Shown here piece after piece: positions 46,900 through 56,606 of a DNA stretch of 64,000 nucleotides. Location: positions 201,486 through 265,485 of the forward strand of contig NZ_RQHW01000028.1 in assembly GCF_004770995.1 (NCBI RefSeq), in the 5' to 3' direction. The position numbers and the translations under genes are program-made. Source of the stretch: Leptospira idonii. GTDB taxonomy: Bacteria; Spirochaetota; Leptospiria; Leptospirales; Leptospiraceae. Below the pieces are notes generated by a model. That model saw nothing but the letters and a program-made list of their open reading frames with translations, did not search any database and was not told the DNA's origin. The stretch's first letter is position 1, and each line of letters opens with the position of its first letter.

Positions 46900-47981
46900 G
46901 GGAATATGACCTCTTCGATTTGTTTGGCGGTCCTAACCCAGGACCATTCCTTTTCGGGAAAAGGAGGTTTTCTTGTTTTTGTTTTGAATTTTGCCGCTTC
47001 CGCGAAGGCATCCGCCCATCCTTTTCTTGATGAGGAAGGCACATAACGGTCGCAAGGAGAAAGTATTTCTTCGAATACCGGAATTTGGGAAGCGACACAT
47101 CTTTTGTCTTCGATCATCGCTTCCAATAAGGGCAGTCCGAATCCTTCGTGATGGGAGGGGAAAAAGAACACTTCGCACTCTTCTATTCCTTGTCCCAGAA
47201 GATCATCATTTGGATTTTCGAAAAAATAGATTCCTTTGTCTTTCGCTTCCGGCCGGGTCAACTCTGCGTACAATTTGTCACCTTCCTCTCCCCATCCTTT
47301 TCTTCCTAAGATCACAAGACTGTGTTTATCCTTGGGGTTTTGTTGTTTGAAATCAGAGAAGGCTTCCGTAAGCAGTTTGATGTTTTTTCTGGGTTCCAAT
47401 GTGCCGATCGTCAGAAAAAAAGGTTTCGGGAAAAAGTTTTTTTCCTTTTTGAACTTTCTTCTGATCACTCCCGGATAAACCACCAAACATTTATCAGTTG
47501 CTTTCGGGTCGAATGCGGAAATTTCGTTTTTCGTATTTTTCGAAAGGCAAAAAATTCGATCCGCATTTTTGATCGTGCGAGGGGATAGAAATTTATGTTG
47601 GTAGTAATTCCATTTTGCCATCGTTTCCGGTGCGGAAACAAAATTCAGATCGTGGTAATTGACGAAGCTGGGGATGTCCAGTTTTCTAAAGGGGAGCATC
47701 TGTAAAGTTCCCCAGAATGTATCGATCGAAAGGGCTTTCAATCGTTTCGGTAAAATCCAATTCAAATACAAAGGACCCGGCCAAGGTTTGGATTCGATCA
47801 CTGGAACTACGGATTCGAATTCCAATAAATCCTTAAAAACCGGATGAATCGGTTTATTGCTGAAAAAATAAAAACGATTCCCTTTGCTTTTAGGGATGAT
47901 AATCCGCAGAACTTCCGCTAAATAGCGGGAATTCCCCGTGATTCCGTATGCTAAGGGCCGAACATCAATTCCTAATTTCAT
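46896..47981 (-). CDS. GT4-family glycosyltransferase
   Basis: This 361-residue protein has the two-domain GT-B fold: an N-terminal MKLGIDVRPLAYGITGNSRY glycine loop, the donor domain with FFLTIGTLEPRKNIKLLTEA, and the EX7E motif in FPSHHEGFGLPLLEAM. It is cytoplasmic and should add a sugar from a nucleotide donor to the growing surface glycan. It overlaps the upstream GT87-like gene by 17 bp and the next gene by 4 bp. Confidence 0.93.
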   Translation of the reverse strand: MKLGIDVRPLAYGITGNSRYLAEVLRIIIPKSKGNRFYFFSNKPIHPVFKDLLEFESVVPVIESKPWPGPLYLNWILPKRLKALSIDTFWGTLQMLPFRKLDIPSFVNYHDLNFVSAPETMAKWNYYQHKFLSPRTIKNADRIFCLSKNTKNEISAFDPKATDKCLVVYPGVIRRKFKKEKNFFPKPFFLTIGTLEPRKNIKLLTEAFSDFKQQNPKDKHSLVILGRKGWGEEGDKLYAELTRPEAKDKGIYFFENPNDDLLGQGIEECEVFFFPSHHEGFGLPLLEAMIEDKRCVASQIPVFEEILSPCDRYVPSSSRKGWADAFAEAAKFKTKTRKPPFPEKEWSWVRTAKQIEEVIFP

Positions 47982-49254
47982 TTTTTTTGAAGGAGAAGTA
48001 AAGTATAAGAATATAAAGAGCTGCGTTCAGATAAAACAGAACGGAGAACATTAGAAAAACGTTTTCCATCACGCTTCCCACAACGGATCTGTGAGTGAGA
48101 AGAACAAGTGAGGCGATCACAAGAAAGGTGTTTCTTTCTCTTTTCGACCATTCGTATGTTAGAAAATGCGAAATCAAAAAATACATAGGGAAAATACAAA
48201 TCACGAAGCTGTGAATCCAACTGATTCCGCTGAACAAACAAGAAGCAAGAAAGAGTAAAGAAGCGAGTTCCCATTTTCGGTCCGGCCTTTTCAGAAGGAG
48301 AAGAATAGGAGCTCCGAAGATAAGAATGATGATCAGTTGAATCGTTTTTACTGTGTTCAAGGAAAGATCCGCAAACGGCAGTCGGTAGAGCGGCTGGTTC
48401 ACGAAGTCTGCACCTGAAATAAAATATTTAGCCAAAGTGGAAGGAAGGCTTTGGTTGTTTTTCCAGGAACGAAGGAGAGGATTAGAGAGTGCATTTCCTA
48501 AGACTTGAGTGATCCATTCCTTAGTCATAGTTAGGGTATAATCGAAATCGTAGAGAAGGGGGAGTGCATTCCAAAGGATCATTCCCAAAAAGAACCATAA
48601 CAATGCTTTGATTCGTTTTTCATAAAGAAATAATACGATGAAAACGGCGGGAGTGACTTTGATGCTGGTCGCAAGTGCTAGAGTAAGTCCCGATACGATG
48701 TCGTTTTTGGAGAGTAAGGATGCTAAAACCAAAAATACCAATAAAATCCCCACTTGGTTGTTTTGGATATGGCTCTCCAGATAACGAAAGTTAGTGAGAA
48801 TGACTAGTACAAAAACCCAATAATTGAACTTAGGTTTGAATCCGAATTTTTCTCCTTTCGAAAGAAGATAAAATATTCCGAGAAGAGCCAGCCAGTTGAT
48901 AAAAGAATGGATTCCTGAAGCAATTTCGGGAGATAGTTTTCCCAGAGGAATGAGTAAAAAAGAAAACAGTGGCGGATAAATATAAGTCGCCGTCTGGTTT
49001 TGGAGTGCATCCAGAAGAGAAGCGTTGGCGGGTAAAAATAATTCTTCCCAAGTAGTGACTTTTTGGGATAGTTCTGCCGCTACATCGAATTTATAGAGGT
49101 TTTCTTTCGTCTCCCATCTTTGACTTGCATGGTAATAATCCAAAAAGTCCGATTTTTGATGGGTGCGGGTGAGGCCGTTCCCCAGAAAAAACAAAACTAA
49201 GATGATAAATAAAAATTTTCCACCTATCTCAGGGTTCCGAATCTCTTTCAACAT
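47965..49254 (-). CDS. GT87/DUF2029-type membrane mannosyltransferase-like protein
   Basis: This protein of about 429 residues has roughly ten membrane helices. Its first loop, SDFLDYYHASQRWETKENLYKF, carries the DxxxYxxA pattern of the GT87 family. NATATYIYPPLFSFLLIPL and ALATSIKVTPAVFIVLFL also match. Such enzymes add mannose-type residues from polyprenyl-phosphate donors outside the inner membrane. The start at 49254 is chosen because a longer version reaches to 6 bp from the divergent queA start. It leads the minus-strand glycan operon. Confidence 0.85.
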   Translation of the reverse strand: MLKEIRNPEIGGKFLFIILVLFFLGNGLTRTHQKSDFLDYYHASQRWETKENLYKFDVAAELSQKVTTWEELFLPANASLLDALQNQTATYIYPPLFSFLLIPLGKLSPEIASGIHSFINWLALLGIFYLLSKGEKFGFKPKFNYWVFVLVILTNFRYLESHIQNNQVGILLVFLVLASLLSKNDIVSGLTLALATSIKVTPAVFIVLFLYEKRIKALLWFFLGMILWNALPLLYDFDYTLTMTKEWITQVLGNALSNPLLRSWKNNQSLPSTLAKYFISGADFVNQPLYRLPFADLSLNTVKTIQLIIILIFGAPILLLLKRPDRKWELASLLFLASCLFSGISWIHSFVICIFPMYFLISHFLTYEWSKRERNTFLVIASLVLLTHRSVVGSVMENVFLMFSVLFYLNAALYILILYFSFKKNEIRN

Positions 49255-49314
49255 GGTTTTACAACCATTCCTCGGGTTTTCTCTTTTCAGGCAAGGTTTT
49301 ACTGACAAAATGCC

Positions 49315-50358
49315 ATGTTAGATTTTTTATCCGAATACGATTTTCCACTTCCAGAATCGCAAATTGCGAAATTTCCCAGTGAAAAAAGGGACGAATCCAG
49401 GCTGCTTATTCTGGATCGCAAAAACGATGCACTCAAGGAACATTCCCGGTTCAGGGACATCATAGACTATCTTCATCCCGGGGATGTTCTCGTTTATAAC
49501 GAAACTAAAGTATCTTACAGAAGGGTGTTTTTAAAGTCAGAAAAGGGCAGGATCCACGAATCCGTCTTTCTGGAATTTTTAGACAAAGAAGGAAAAGACT
49601 GGCTCTGTATTCTAAAGAACAGAAGAAAATTAAAGTTAGGTGAGAGGCTGGTTCCGGAAGGATATGATTCTCCCGTTTTCATCTATTCCGGTTCTAAGGA
49701 AGATCTTTCCATTCTAAAAACGAACCGGCCCGTTTCCGAAGACGAATTTTTCGTCTGGGGAAATATTCCCATTCCTCCTTATCTCAAACGAAAAGCGGAG
49801 AAGTCGGATCAGGAAAGATACCAAACGATTTTTGCAAATAATCCTGGTTCGGTGGCGGCACCTACCGCCGGTTTGCATTTTACGGAAGCTTTGAAAAAAA
49901 CTTTAGAAGAGAAGGGGGTGATTTTTGTTCCCGTTTTACTTCAAATAGGTTATGGAACTTTTCAACCCTTGCAGGAAGAACAAATCCGCACCAAAAAGCT
50001 ACATAAAGAAAAATATATTATGTCCGATGTTACCTCTGCTATATTGAATCAGGCCGTTCGAGAGAAGAGAAGGGTAATTGCAGTAGGTACTACATCCTTA
50101 CGGGTTTTAGAATCGGTTTTTGACCCTCAATCTCAAATATATAAGTCAGGTGATGGCGAAGCTGACATATTTTTGTCACCAGGAGACACAATCCATTCCA
50201 TCCAAGGACTCATCACAAATTTTCATCTTCCGCAATCCAGCCTGCTCTTACTTGTTAATTGTTTTGGAGGGAAAAGTTTGGTTATGAGATCTTATCGTTA
50301 TGCACTGGAAAAAAATTTCCGATTTTATTCTTATGGGGACGTAATGTTCTTATTTTGA
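49315..50358 (+). CDS. queA: S-adenosylmethionine:tRNA ribosyltransferase-isomerase
   Basis: This 347-residue enzyme matches QueA: LSEYDFPLPESQIAKFP, PGDVLVYNETKV, GSVAAPTAGLHFTEALK, LQIGYGTFQPL, AVGTTSLRVLES, and the C-terminal SYGDVMFLF. It moves the ribosyl part of SAM to 7-aminomethyl-7-deazaguanine in tRNA during queuosine synthesis. It is divergent from the glycan operon with a 60-bp spacer. No other queuosine genes are present. Confidence 0.96.
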   Translation: MLDFLSEYDFPLPESQIAKFPSEKRDESRLLILDRKNDALKEHSRFRDIIDYLHPGDVLVYNETKVSYRRVFLKSEKGRIHESVFLEFLDKEGKDWLCILKNRRKLKLGERLVPEGYDSPVFIYSGSKEDLSILKTNRPVSEDEFFVWGNIPIPPYLKRKAEKSDQERYQTIFANNPGSVAAPTAGLHFTEALKKTLEEKGVIFVPVLLQIGYGTFQPLQEEQIRTKKLHKEKYIMSDVTSAILNQAVREKRRVIAVGTTSLRVLESVFDPQSQIYKSGDGEADIFLSPGDTIHSIQGLITNFHLPQSSLLLLVNCFGGKSLVMRSYRYALEKNFRFYSYGDVMFLF

Positions 50359-50420
50359 AAAATGAATTTACAAGTCATAAAGATCGGAAATAATCGAAGG
50401 ACACAATCAAACATTTGACC

Positions 50421-51749
50421 ATGTTTTCCCCACAATCTTCATTACTTGTCTCTCTTCTCTCCGGAGTTGGGTTGTTGGCAGTCGTGTCCCTAGCGCCTGT
50501 AAAATCCTATGACAGTATGGATGTACCTTTTCCTCTCGGTTCTAAAAACCAACCTGCTTCCCTGTTCGCAAAAGGGAACGGTTCCCTTCCTTCTTCGCAG
50601 GAAATTTCTTTCCATTCCAGAGAAAAAGATACTACGTCTTCTCCGAATGAATTCAGTCTGAGAGCTCCTATCGCCGAATTGATGCTTCGAGAAAAAGGAA
50701 ATTGGGCGGATGGAATTCTTCCTGCCGAATCTGAAGCACTTTCTGCGAACATCCGCAACAGAACGGACTGGGATCTATACTCCAATCGTCCGGGGGAGAG
50801 AAAGGTTTTTTTCCAAAAAGACGGTTTGGTCATGAAAGGGGTCAGCAATTATTCCCTATCCGGTTTGTATCCTTCTTCTTACTTCAGAAGGGAAGGTTCT
50901 TATATGGATCGTTTCGGAAACAGAAGATTCGATTCTTACGAACTTCAGTATCCTATAACATCTAATATAGGTGCTGTGGTGCAAAGCGGCGGTTACGACC
51001 ACTTCGACGATCGTTCCAGAGAACAAAGAAGTGTAGCGATGGCGGGCTTCTCCGTAAAAACGGGAAATTTTTTCTCTGCGAAAGTTTTAACTGGAGATGC
51101 TAGTTATAGTTATACGCCAACATCAAACATGAATTATAATCCTCTGAACCCGAATCGTTCCACAGATATTTCCAGAAGGGATAGAGACGATATCAGACAA
51201 ATGTACGAATGGCAGGCAAGTTTCACTCCTTCCGATTACTTTAAGGTTCAAACTTCCCTTTACAACCAAAGAACTGAAAATTCGCTGAACCTTTCTTCAC
51301 CTGACGGAGGTAAAGTGTCTTTGTTTATGGGAAGCAAAACCGTTCAGATGAATGTTCGATACAATTACATGACCAATCGAAACACTGCTGCCGGTCAAAC
51401 GAGTCAAGTGTTCAATCCGACACAAGACTTAGCTTCCTTGGGAGTGGTAGTGTTTTTGGATCCGTCTCAAAGATACTCTCTCTACTTAGGTAATAATTTT
51501 TACAACGTACTAAATGATCCTACCAATCAGGTGAAAGATGCAAGCGGCAAATCGCCTACCACTTTCACCGCTTCGATTCGCGGTAAAAATCCTTCTGCGA
51601 GCAGATCCAGTTTTTTTCTTAACTTTCAAAATCAATTCTATAAGGACGGCAGCGTATTGGGAATGCCGGGAGTTGTTCCTTTGGGTATGCAACAAGGGAA
51701 GTCCTTCTACGAATATGCCACCTCACTGGGGTTAGAACTTGCCTTTTAA
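50421..51749 (+). CDS. Probable outer-membrane beta-barrel protein
   Basis: This protein of about 442 residues has a signal peptide (SSLLVSLLSGVGLLAVVSLAPVKS) and long runs of alternating polar and aromatic residues (FFSAKVLTGDASYSYTP; VQMNVRYNYMTNRNT), ending in an aromatic strand, GLELAF. That pattern fits a surface barrel. I recognise no family. ATG 50421 is preferred over TTG 50415. The stop overlaps the next lipoprotein gene by 11 bp. Confidence 0.75.
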   Translation: MFSPQSSLLVSLLSGVGLLAVVSLAPVKSYDSMDVPFPLGSKNQPASLFAKGNGSLPSSQEISFHSREKDTTSSPNEFSLRAPIAELMLREKGNWADGILPAESEALSANIRNRTDWDLYSNRPGERKVFFQKDGLVMKGVSNYSLSGLYPSSYFRREGSYMDRFGNRRFDSYELQYPITSNIGAVVQSGGYDHFDDRSREQRSVAMAGFSVKTGNFFSAKVLTGDASYSYTPTSNMNYNPLNPNRSTDISRRDRDDIRQMYEWQASFTPSDYFKVQTSLYNQRTENSLNLSSPDGGKVSLFMGSKTVQMNVRYNYMTNRNTAAGQTSQVFNPTQDLASLGVVVFLDPSQRYSLYLGNNFYNVLNDPTNQVKDASGKSPTTFTASIRGKNPSASRSSFFLNFQNQFYKDGSVLGMPGVVPLGMQQGKSFYEYATSLGLELAF

Positions 51750-52242
51750 AAAAATCCTTCTTCTTTTCTTTTTCCCTCTTTTGTTGTCTTCCTGTTTCTT
51801 CAGCGATGAAAAGGAGGTTCGACCTAAAAAGCCGCCTCTTCCTCCTTTGGAACAATTGGCTATTTCCCTCTCGGAAAAGGGGTTCCTTGTCAATAAACAA
51901 AGAATGATCGTTCTTACCTTCACCAATACGGACGGTACCAAAAGCCCTTACGGGACGATTCTCTCCGAAAAACTCACTACGGAATTGGTCAAAAAAGATA
52001 GATTCCTGGTTTTGGACAGAATGGCGATGGAAAAGACCTTAAAGGAAAAGGGACTCAGTCTCGATTCCGATTTGGATATGGCCACCTTGCGAAAAATAGG
52101 CGAGGTTCTGAATGTGGATATCCTGGTGACGGGGATTCTCAGTGCATACCAAGGCGGAGTTTTCATCAATACCCGACTCATCGACATAAAAACCGGCCTC
52201 ATCTTGAAAGCGGAAGAGGTTTATGTCTTAATCGATGGTTGA
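51739..52242 (+). CDS. FlgO/CsgG-like lipoprotein
   Basis: This 167-residue lipoprotein has a clear lipobox (LLLSSC, Cys at 19). The mature part matches the FlgO/CsgG-like fold: MIVLTFTNTDGTKSPYGTIL, LTTELVKKDRFLVLDR, IGEVLNVDILVTGILSAY, and a C-terminal INTRLIDIKTGLILKA. These proteins sit at the outer membrane and may assist flagella or export. The TTG start lies inside the end of the preceding barrel gene, so the two are linked. Confidence 0.85.
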   Translation: MPFKKILLLFFFPLLLSSCFFSDEKEVRPKKPPLPPLEQLAISLSEKGFLVNKQRMIVLTFTNTDGTKSPYGTILSEKLTTELVKKDRFLVLDRMAMEKTLKEKGLSLDSDLDMATLRKIGEVLNVDILVTGILSAYQGGVFINTRLIDIKTGLILKAEEVYVLIDG

Positions 52243-52330
52243 TTCCTCAAAATAGCCCAATTTACAGTCGAATTCTTAATTTTGGATTGATTCTGCGTTT
52301 TATCGGAAGAGAAAGGTATCAGAGGACAAG

Positions 52331-54586
52331 ATGGCATTCGATATAGAAATGATTCAGGCTCGTTACAGCAAAATGGAAGCAGCAATTGCTGCCGCCAGAA
52401 AGGTTGTAGGCCGACCCCTTACACTGACTGAGAAAATTCTTTACTCCCACCTTTGGGATGGTAACGCAAAACAAGCGTTTGAGCGCGGGAAAGATTATGT
52501 AGACTTCGCTCCCGACAGAGTGGCGATGCAGGATGCAACGGCTCAGATGGCACTTCTGCAATTTATGCAGGCCGGTCGTAAAAAAGTAGCTGTTCCCTCG
52601 ACGGTTCACTGCGACCATTTAATTACTGCTAAAGAAGAATCGGGCGTAGACCTTAACTTCGCAGTAAAAGAAAACAAAGAAGTTTATGATTTTTTATCTT
52701 CCGTATCCAATAAGTACGGAATCGGTTTCTGGAAGCCGGGTGCGGGGATCATCCACCAAGTCGTTTTGGAAAACTATGCGTTCCCGGGCGGTATGATGAT
52801 CGGAACCGATTCTCATACTGTGAATGCAGGCGGTTTGGGTATGGTTGCCATCGGAGTCGGTGGAGCTGACGCTTGTGATGTGATGGCGGGACTTGCTTGG
52901 GAATTGAAATGGCCTAAGGCGATCGGAGTGAAGCTCACCGGTAATTTGAACGGTTGGACTTCCGCAAAAGACATCATATTAAAAGTAGCAGGCATCCTTA
53001 CCGTAAAAGGCGGAACAGGTGCTATCGTGGAATACTTCGGCCCTGGCGCGGAAGCTCTTTCCTGCACAGGAAAAGGTACAATCTGTAACATGGGTGCGGA
53101 AATCGGTGCGACTACTTCCACATTCGCATACGATGCCTCTATGGAACGTTACCTTCGTTCTACAAACAGAGCGGACGTTGCGGATCTAGCGAATCAATAC
53201 AGAGAGCACCTAACTGCAGATAAAGAAGTTTATGCGGATCCTAACAAATATTTCGACCAAGTGATCGAAATCGATTTGAATACTTTGGAACCTTACGTAA
53301 ACGGACCTTTCACTCCTGACTTGGCGACTCCTATCTCCAAAATGAAGGAAGAGGCCGCTAAAAACGGATGGCCTTTGAAAGTGGAAGTAGGTCTTATCGG
53401 ATCCTGCACAAACTCTTCTTATGAAGACATCTCTCGTGCGGCTTCCCTTGCGAAACAAGTTGCTGCTAAAGGTTTGAAGACAAAAGCAGAGTTTACAATC
53501 ACTCCTGGTTCCGAATTGGTTCGTTATACGATCGAAAGAGACGGTTTTATAGATACATTCAATAAAATCGGAGCGAAGGTTTTCTCGAATGCTTGCGGTC
53601 CTTGTATAGGGATGTGGTCCAGAGTCGGTGCAGAGAAAAAAGAGAAGAACACAATCGTTCACTCTTTCAACCGTAACTTCCAAGCTCGCCAAGACGGAAA
53701 CCCGAATACATTCGCATTCGTAGCTTCTCCCGAATTGACTACGGCTCTTGCCATTGCGGGGGATTTAGGATTCAATCCTTTGACGGACACTCTCACCAAC
53801 GAAAAAGGCGAGAAAGTAAAGTTAGATCCTCCTACAGGTGAGGAATTGCCTCCTAAAGGTTTTGCAGTAGAGGATGCCGGTTTTGTCGCTCCTGCGGCGG
53901 ACGGTTCTGGAGTGCAAGTGATTGTAGATCCTGCTTCCACTCGTTTACAGTTGTTAGCTCCTTTCAAAGCTTGGGAAGGAACCGATCTAAAAGGTTTGAA
54001 ACTTCTGATCAAAGCGAAAGGAAAATGTACTACGGATCATATCTCCATGGCGGGTCCTTGGTTGAAGTTCAGAGGTCACTTGGACAATATCTCCAACAAC
54101 CTTCTCATCGGCGCCACAAACTTGTTCAACGGAAAAACCAACGAAGTTAAAAATCAACTCACTGGAAATTACGAACCGGTTCCTGCTACGCAAAGAGCTT
54201 ACAAAGCGCAAGGAATCGGATCCATCGTTGTGGGAGATGAAAACTACGGAGAAGGTTCTTCCAGAGAACACGCTGCAATGGAACCTAGACATCTGGGAGT
54301 TCGTGCGGTTCTAGTGAAGTCTTTTGCTCGTATCCACGAAACCAACTTGAAAAAACAAGGAATGTTGGCTCTTACTTTTGCAAACAAAGACGACTACGAT
54401 AAGATCCAAGAAGACGATATCATCGACATCAACGGGCTTACTTCTTTTTCGGAAGGAAAGTCGCTCACTCTTGTTTTGAATCATAAGGATGGATCTAAGG
54501 ATGAAATCTCAGTGAACCATACTTATAATTCTCAGCAGATTGAATGGTTCAAAGCGGGTGCCGCTTTGAATTTGATGAGAGCATAG
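52331..54586 (+). CDS. acnA: Aconitate hydratase, mitochondrial type
   Basis: This 751-residue enzyme has the 4Fe-4S ligands Cys359 (LIGSCTNSS), Cys422 and Cys425 ([10 protein letters not shown]), one residue off the mitochondrial numbering. It also has [14 protein letters not shown] and the swivel-domain motif [17 protein letters not shown]. Length and motifs fit the mitochondrial type rather than the AcnA (about 890 aa) or AcnB type, so the symbol is by convention. It isomerises citrate to isocitrate in the TCA cycle. A terminator follows. Confidence 0.97.
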   Translation: MAFDIEMIQARYSKMEAAIAAARKVVGRPLTLTEKILYSHLWDGNAKQAFERGKDYVDFAPDRVAMQDATAQMALLQFMQAGRKKVAVPSTVHCDHLITAKEESGVDLNFAVKENKEVYDFLSSVSNKYGIGFWKPGAGIIHQVVLENYAFPGGMMIGTDSHTVNAGGLGMVAIGVGGADACDVMAGLAWELKWPKAIGVKLTGNLNGWTSAKDIILKVAGILTVKGGTGAIVEYFGPGAEALSCTGKGTICNMGAEIGATTSTFAYDASMERYLRSTNRADVADLANQYREHLTADKEVYADPNKYFDQVIEIDLNTLEPYVNGPFTPDLATPISKMKEEAAKNGWPLKVEVGLIGSCTNSSYEDISRAASLAKQVAAKGLKTKAEFTITPGSELVRYTIERDGFIDTFNKIGAKVFSNACGPCIGMWSRVGAEKKEKNTIVHSFNRNFQARQDGNPNTFAFVASPELTTALAIAGDLGFNPLTDTLTNEKGEKVKLDPPTGEELPPKGFAVEDAGFVAPAADGSGVQVIVDPASTRLQLLAPFKAWEGTDLKGLKLLIKAKGKCTTDHISMAGPWLKFRGHLDNISNNLLIGATNLFNGKTNEVKNQLTGNYEPVPATQRAYKAQGIGSIVVGDENYGEGSSREHAAMEPRHLGVRAVLVKSFARIHETNLKKQGMLALTFANKDDYDKIQEDDIIDINGLTSFSEGKSLTLVLNHKDGSKDEISVNHTYNSQQIEWFKAGAALNLMRA

Positions 54587-54604
54587 TCACAGGTTTTCAA
54601 AATC

Positions 54605-54647
54605 AAGCACCGGTAATACGGGCGTTAATCGCTCTTTATCGGTGCTT
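54605..54647 (+). terminator. Intrinsic terminator after aconitase
   Basis: AAGCACCG (54605-54612) and CGGTGCTT (54640-54647) pair perfectly over a 27-nt loop, and the last arm runs into a T-tract (TTTTTT). It lies 19 bp after the aconitase stop and just before the next gene's ATG at 54660, so that gene may rely on readthrough or its own start nearby. Confidence 0.65.
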
Positions 54648-54659
54648 TTTTATGGAACA

Positions 54660-55820
54660 ATGCCCTCCGCAAAAAGAAAATCCTCTCAAACGAAACCTTC
54701 CGAATCCGTAGAAGTGGTCTGGAAAGGAATCTCTTCCTCTCAATCGAAGTCTCAAAAAGAGTTCAATGATATCTTAAAGAAACACAAGGACACCTTGGAG
54801 AAAGCCAAGGAAGTGGACTTACTGTTTCAAATGGTGAACTCCGTATATTTAAAGGAAGTACTCCCCGAAATCGAAAAACAAAAACGGCTGGATCGAACCA
54901 GATTCGTTCTTATGTGTGAAATTTTGACTGAAGAAAAAGTTTCTTTGGGCAAACAACAAAGAGAAGTTTTGCGAAACTATCTTTTGGAAATCTGTTACGA
55001 TAACGTAAACGAAGATCGAAAGTTTTATCAAAGTTATATGGATATTCTGGAAACAAAATCGGAAAGGATGAAACGATTGTCCCGCAAATTGGATTTAGAA
55101 TCCAGAATCAAAAATCAATTCGGTGTGGATGTCGATTTGGACGAATTGAACCGAACGGATTTCGATACGGAAGAGGACCGCACTGAGCACGAGGAAAAAT
55201 ACAAAGAGTTCAGGGAAAAATACGAAGAATACCGCTCTCAGTATCATCAGAAAAGAAAAACTTCCGATTCGAAATCGGAGAAAAAATCGAAGTCCCGATT
55301 GGAAAAAGAGAAAAAGCAGAATGAAACGGAACGTTTGCTGAGTTTGGACATCAACTCTTTGTTCAAGTCCTTGGCCAAACAGATCCATCCCGACCGGGAA
55401 CAAAATCCTGAATTGCGTGCTAAAAAAGCGAAATTGATGACTGAACTTTCCGGGGCGAGAGACAATATGAACATCGCAGAGATATTGGAAATCAAGTTCA
55501 AAGTGGACGAATTGGTGCCTGACAACCAAACCGATGTTTCATTCAATGATTCCTCCATAAAACGATTCGTTTCCATTATAAAAACTAAGATACGTAAGTT
55601 GGAAGATTCCATTAAAGAAAGACTTTTTTCTCATCCTTTATTGGAAGATTATCCTGACAAAAGACTGGCTCGTCCCGAAAATATAAAACCCTATTTGGAA
55701 CTCATTGCGAAGAACAATAAAAAGATCACTGACTCTTTCGAAGAGGAAGTAGAACGACTAAAAAGGGAACCTAAATACGTTAAGGAAATGATTCGTGATT
55801 TATCACAAGTTGGTTATTGA
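54660..55820 (+). CDS. J-domain-like cytoplasmic protein with coiled coils
   Basis: This protein of about 386 residues is highly charged and mostly helical. Near residue 235, SLFKSLAKQIHPDREQNPEL carries the HPD tripeptide of DnaJ J-domains in a helical setting, after a long coiled coil. The HPD motif contacts DnaK. The rest of the J-domain is divergent, so a co-chaperone role is likely but not certain. ATG 54660 is chosen because the upstream GTG lies inside the terminator. The methyltransferase gene follows in 3 bp. Confidence 0.78.
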   Translation: MPSAKRKSSQTKPSESVEVVWKGISSSQSKSQKEFNDILKKHKDTLEKAKEVDLLFQMVNSVYLKEVLPEIEKQKRLDRTRFVLMCEILTEEKVSLGKQQREVLRNYLLEICYDNVNEDRKFYQSYMDILETKSERMKRLSRKLDLESRIKNQFGVDVDLDELNRTDFDTEEDRTEHEEKYKEFREKYEEYRSQYHQKRKTSDSKSEKKSKSRLEKEKKQNETERLLSLDINSLFKSLAKQIHPDREQNPELRAKKAKLMTELSGARDNMNIAEILEIKFKVDELVPDNQTDVSFNDSSIKRFVSIIKTKIRKLEDSIKERLFSHPLLEDYPDKRLARPENIKPYLELIAKNNKKITDSFEEEVERLKREPKYVKEMIRDLSQVGY

Positions 55821-55823
55821 TAC

Positions 55824-56501
55824 ATGAAACGGTTTTTAAACGCAAAAAACCACGGAATCGGTAAAAACGGTAAAAATTTCGACAACTCCTATTGGACGGA
55901 GATTTACGGGAACGGTTTGGATGTGGACGGTTCTTATAATGCGAAGGAACATGCGAATTATCTTTATTATCTGTTTCAGCTCATGGATATTCCCGTCTAT
56001 CGGCTTGCAGACTTCGGATTCGGAAAAGGGATTTTACTTAAGGAGATGGTGAAAGCTTTTTCGCCTGTTCAGGTGTATGCGGTAGACGCTTCTCCCGATG
56101 CTTACGAGGATTTGAATAAAAAGGACTGGGTGAAACGATCCGATAAATTCCATATCTATCACAGTGCCTTGGAGAGTTTTATCCTTCCTAAATTGGAAAA
56201 AGAACCGGTGGATTTAGGAATTTGTAATTCGGTCATCCAATATCTTCCCGACGGGGAAATACCGGGTGTATTGGAGCGTTTGGCGAAATACTGCAATTAT
56301 TTATACTTTACTGTCCCAACTAAGGAAGATTATTCGGTCATGAAATCCGAAATGAATTTCATAGATCCTTATGCTTATTCCAGAACTGCTCAAAAATATA
56401 GAAAATGGCTCTCTAGAGATTTCGAAATCGTAGGATACAATCTTTTGCAGAGTAGATGGCTGGGTGAAAAAGGATTTAAAGAAGAGTTATTTAGAATCTA
56501 A
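55824..56501 (+). CDS. Class I SAM-dependent methyltransferase
   Basis: This 225-residue protein has motif I in LADFGFGKGILLKEM, the acidic end of strand two in VYAVDASPDAYEDL, and LGICNSVIQYLPDGEI as motif IV. It resembles small-molecule methyltransferases, but the substrate is unknown. It starts 3 bp after the J-domain-like gene. The downstream spacer has a weak AT-rich terminator. Confidence 0.85.
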   Translation: MKRFLNAKNHGIGKNGKNFDNSYWTEIYGNGLDVDGSYNAKEHANYLYYLFQLMDIPVYRLADFGFGKGILLKEMVKAFSPVQVYAVDASPDAYEDLNKKDWVKRSDKFHIYHSALESFILPKLEKEPVDLGICNSVIQYLPDGEIPGVLERLAKYCNYLYFTVPTKEDYSVMKSEMNFIDPYAYSRTAQKYRKWLSRDFEIVGYNLLQSRWLGEKGFKEELFRI

Positions 56502-56522
56502 TAATTTAGGGAAGTCTCTAAG

Positions 56523-56543
56523 CAGAAATTTCTTTCTGTTTTT
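56523..56543 (+). terminator. Weak intrinsic terminator after the methyltransferase gene
   Basis: CAGAAA (56523-56528) and TTTCTG (56533-56538) form a 6-bp stem with a 4-nt loop, followed by five T residues. It is AT-rich, hence uncertain. Confidence 0.4.
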
Positions 56544-56606
56544 CGAGTTGGCATCAACGGTGAAAAATGTTTTTTTGTCCAGATTGTTCAGTCAGATGGA
56601 AATCCT

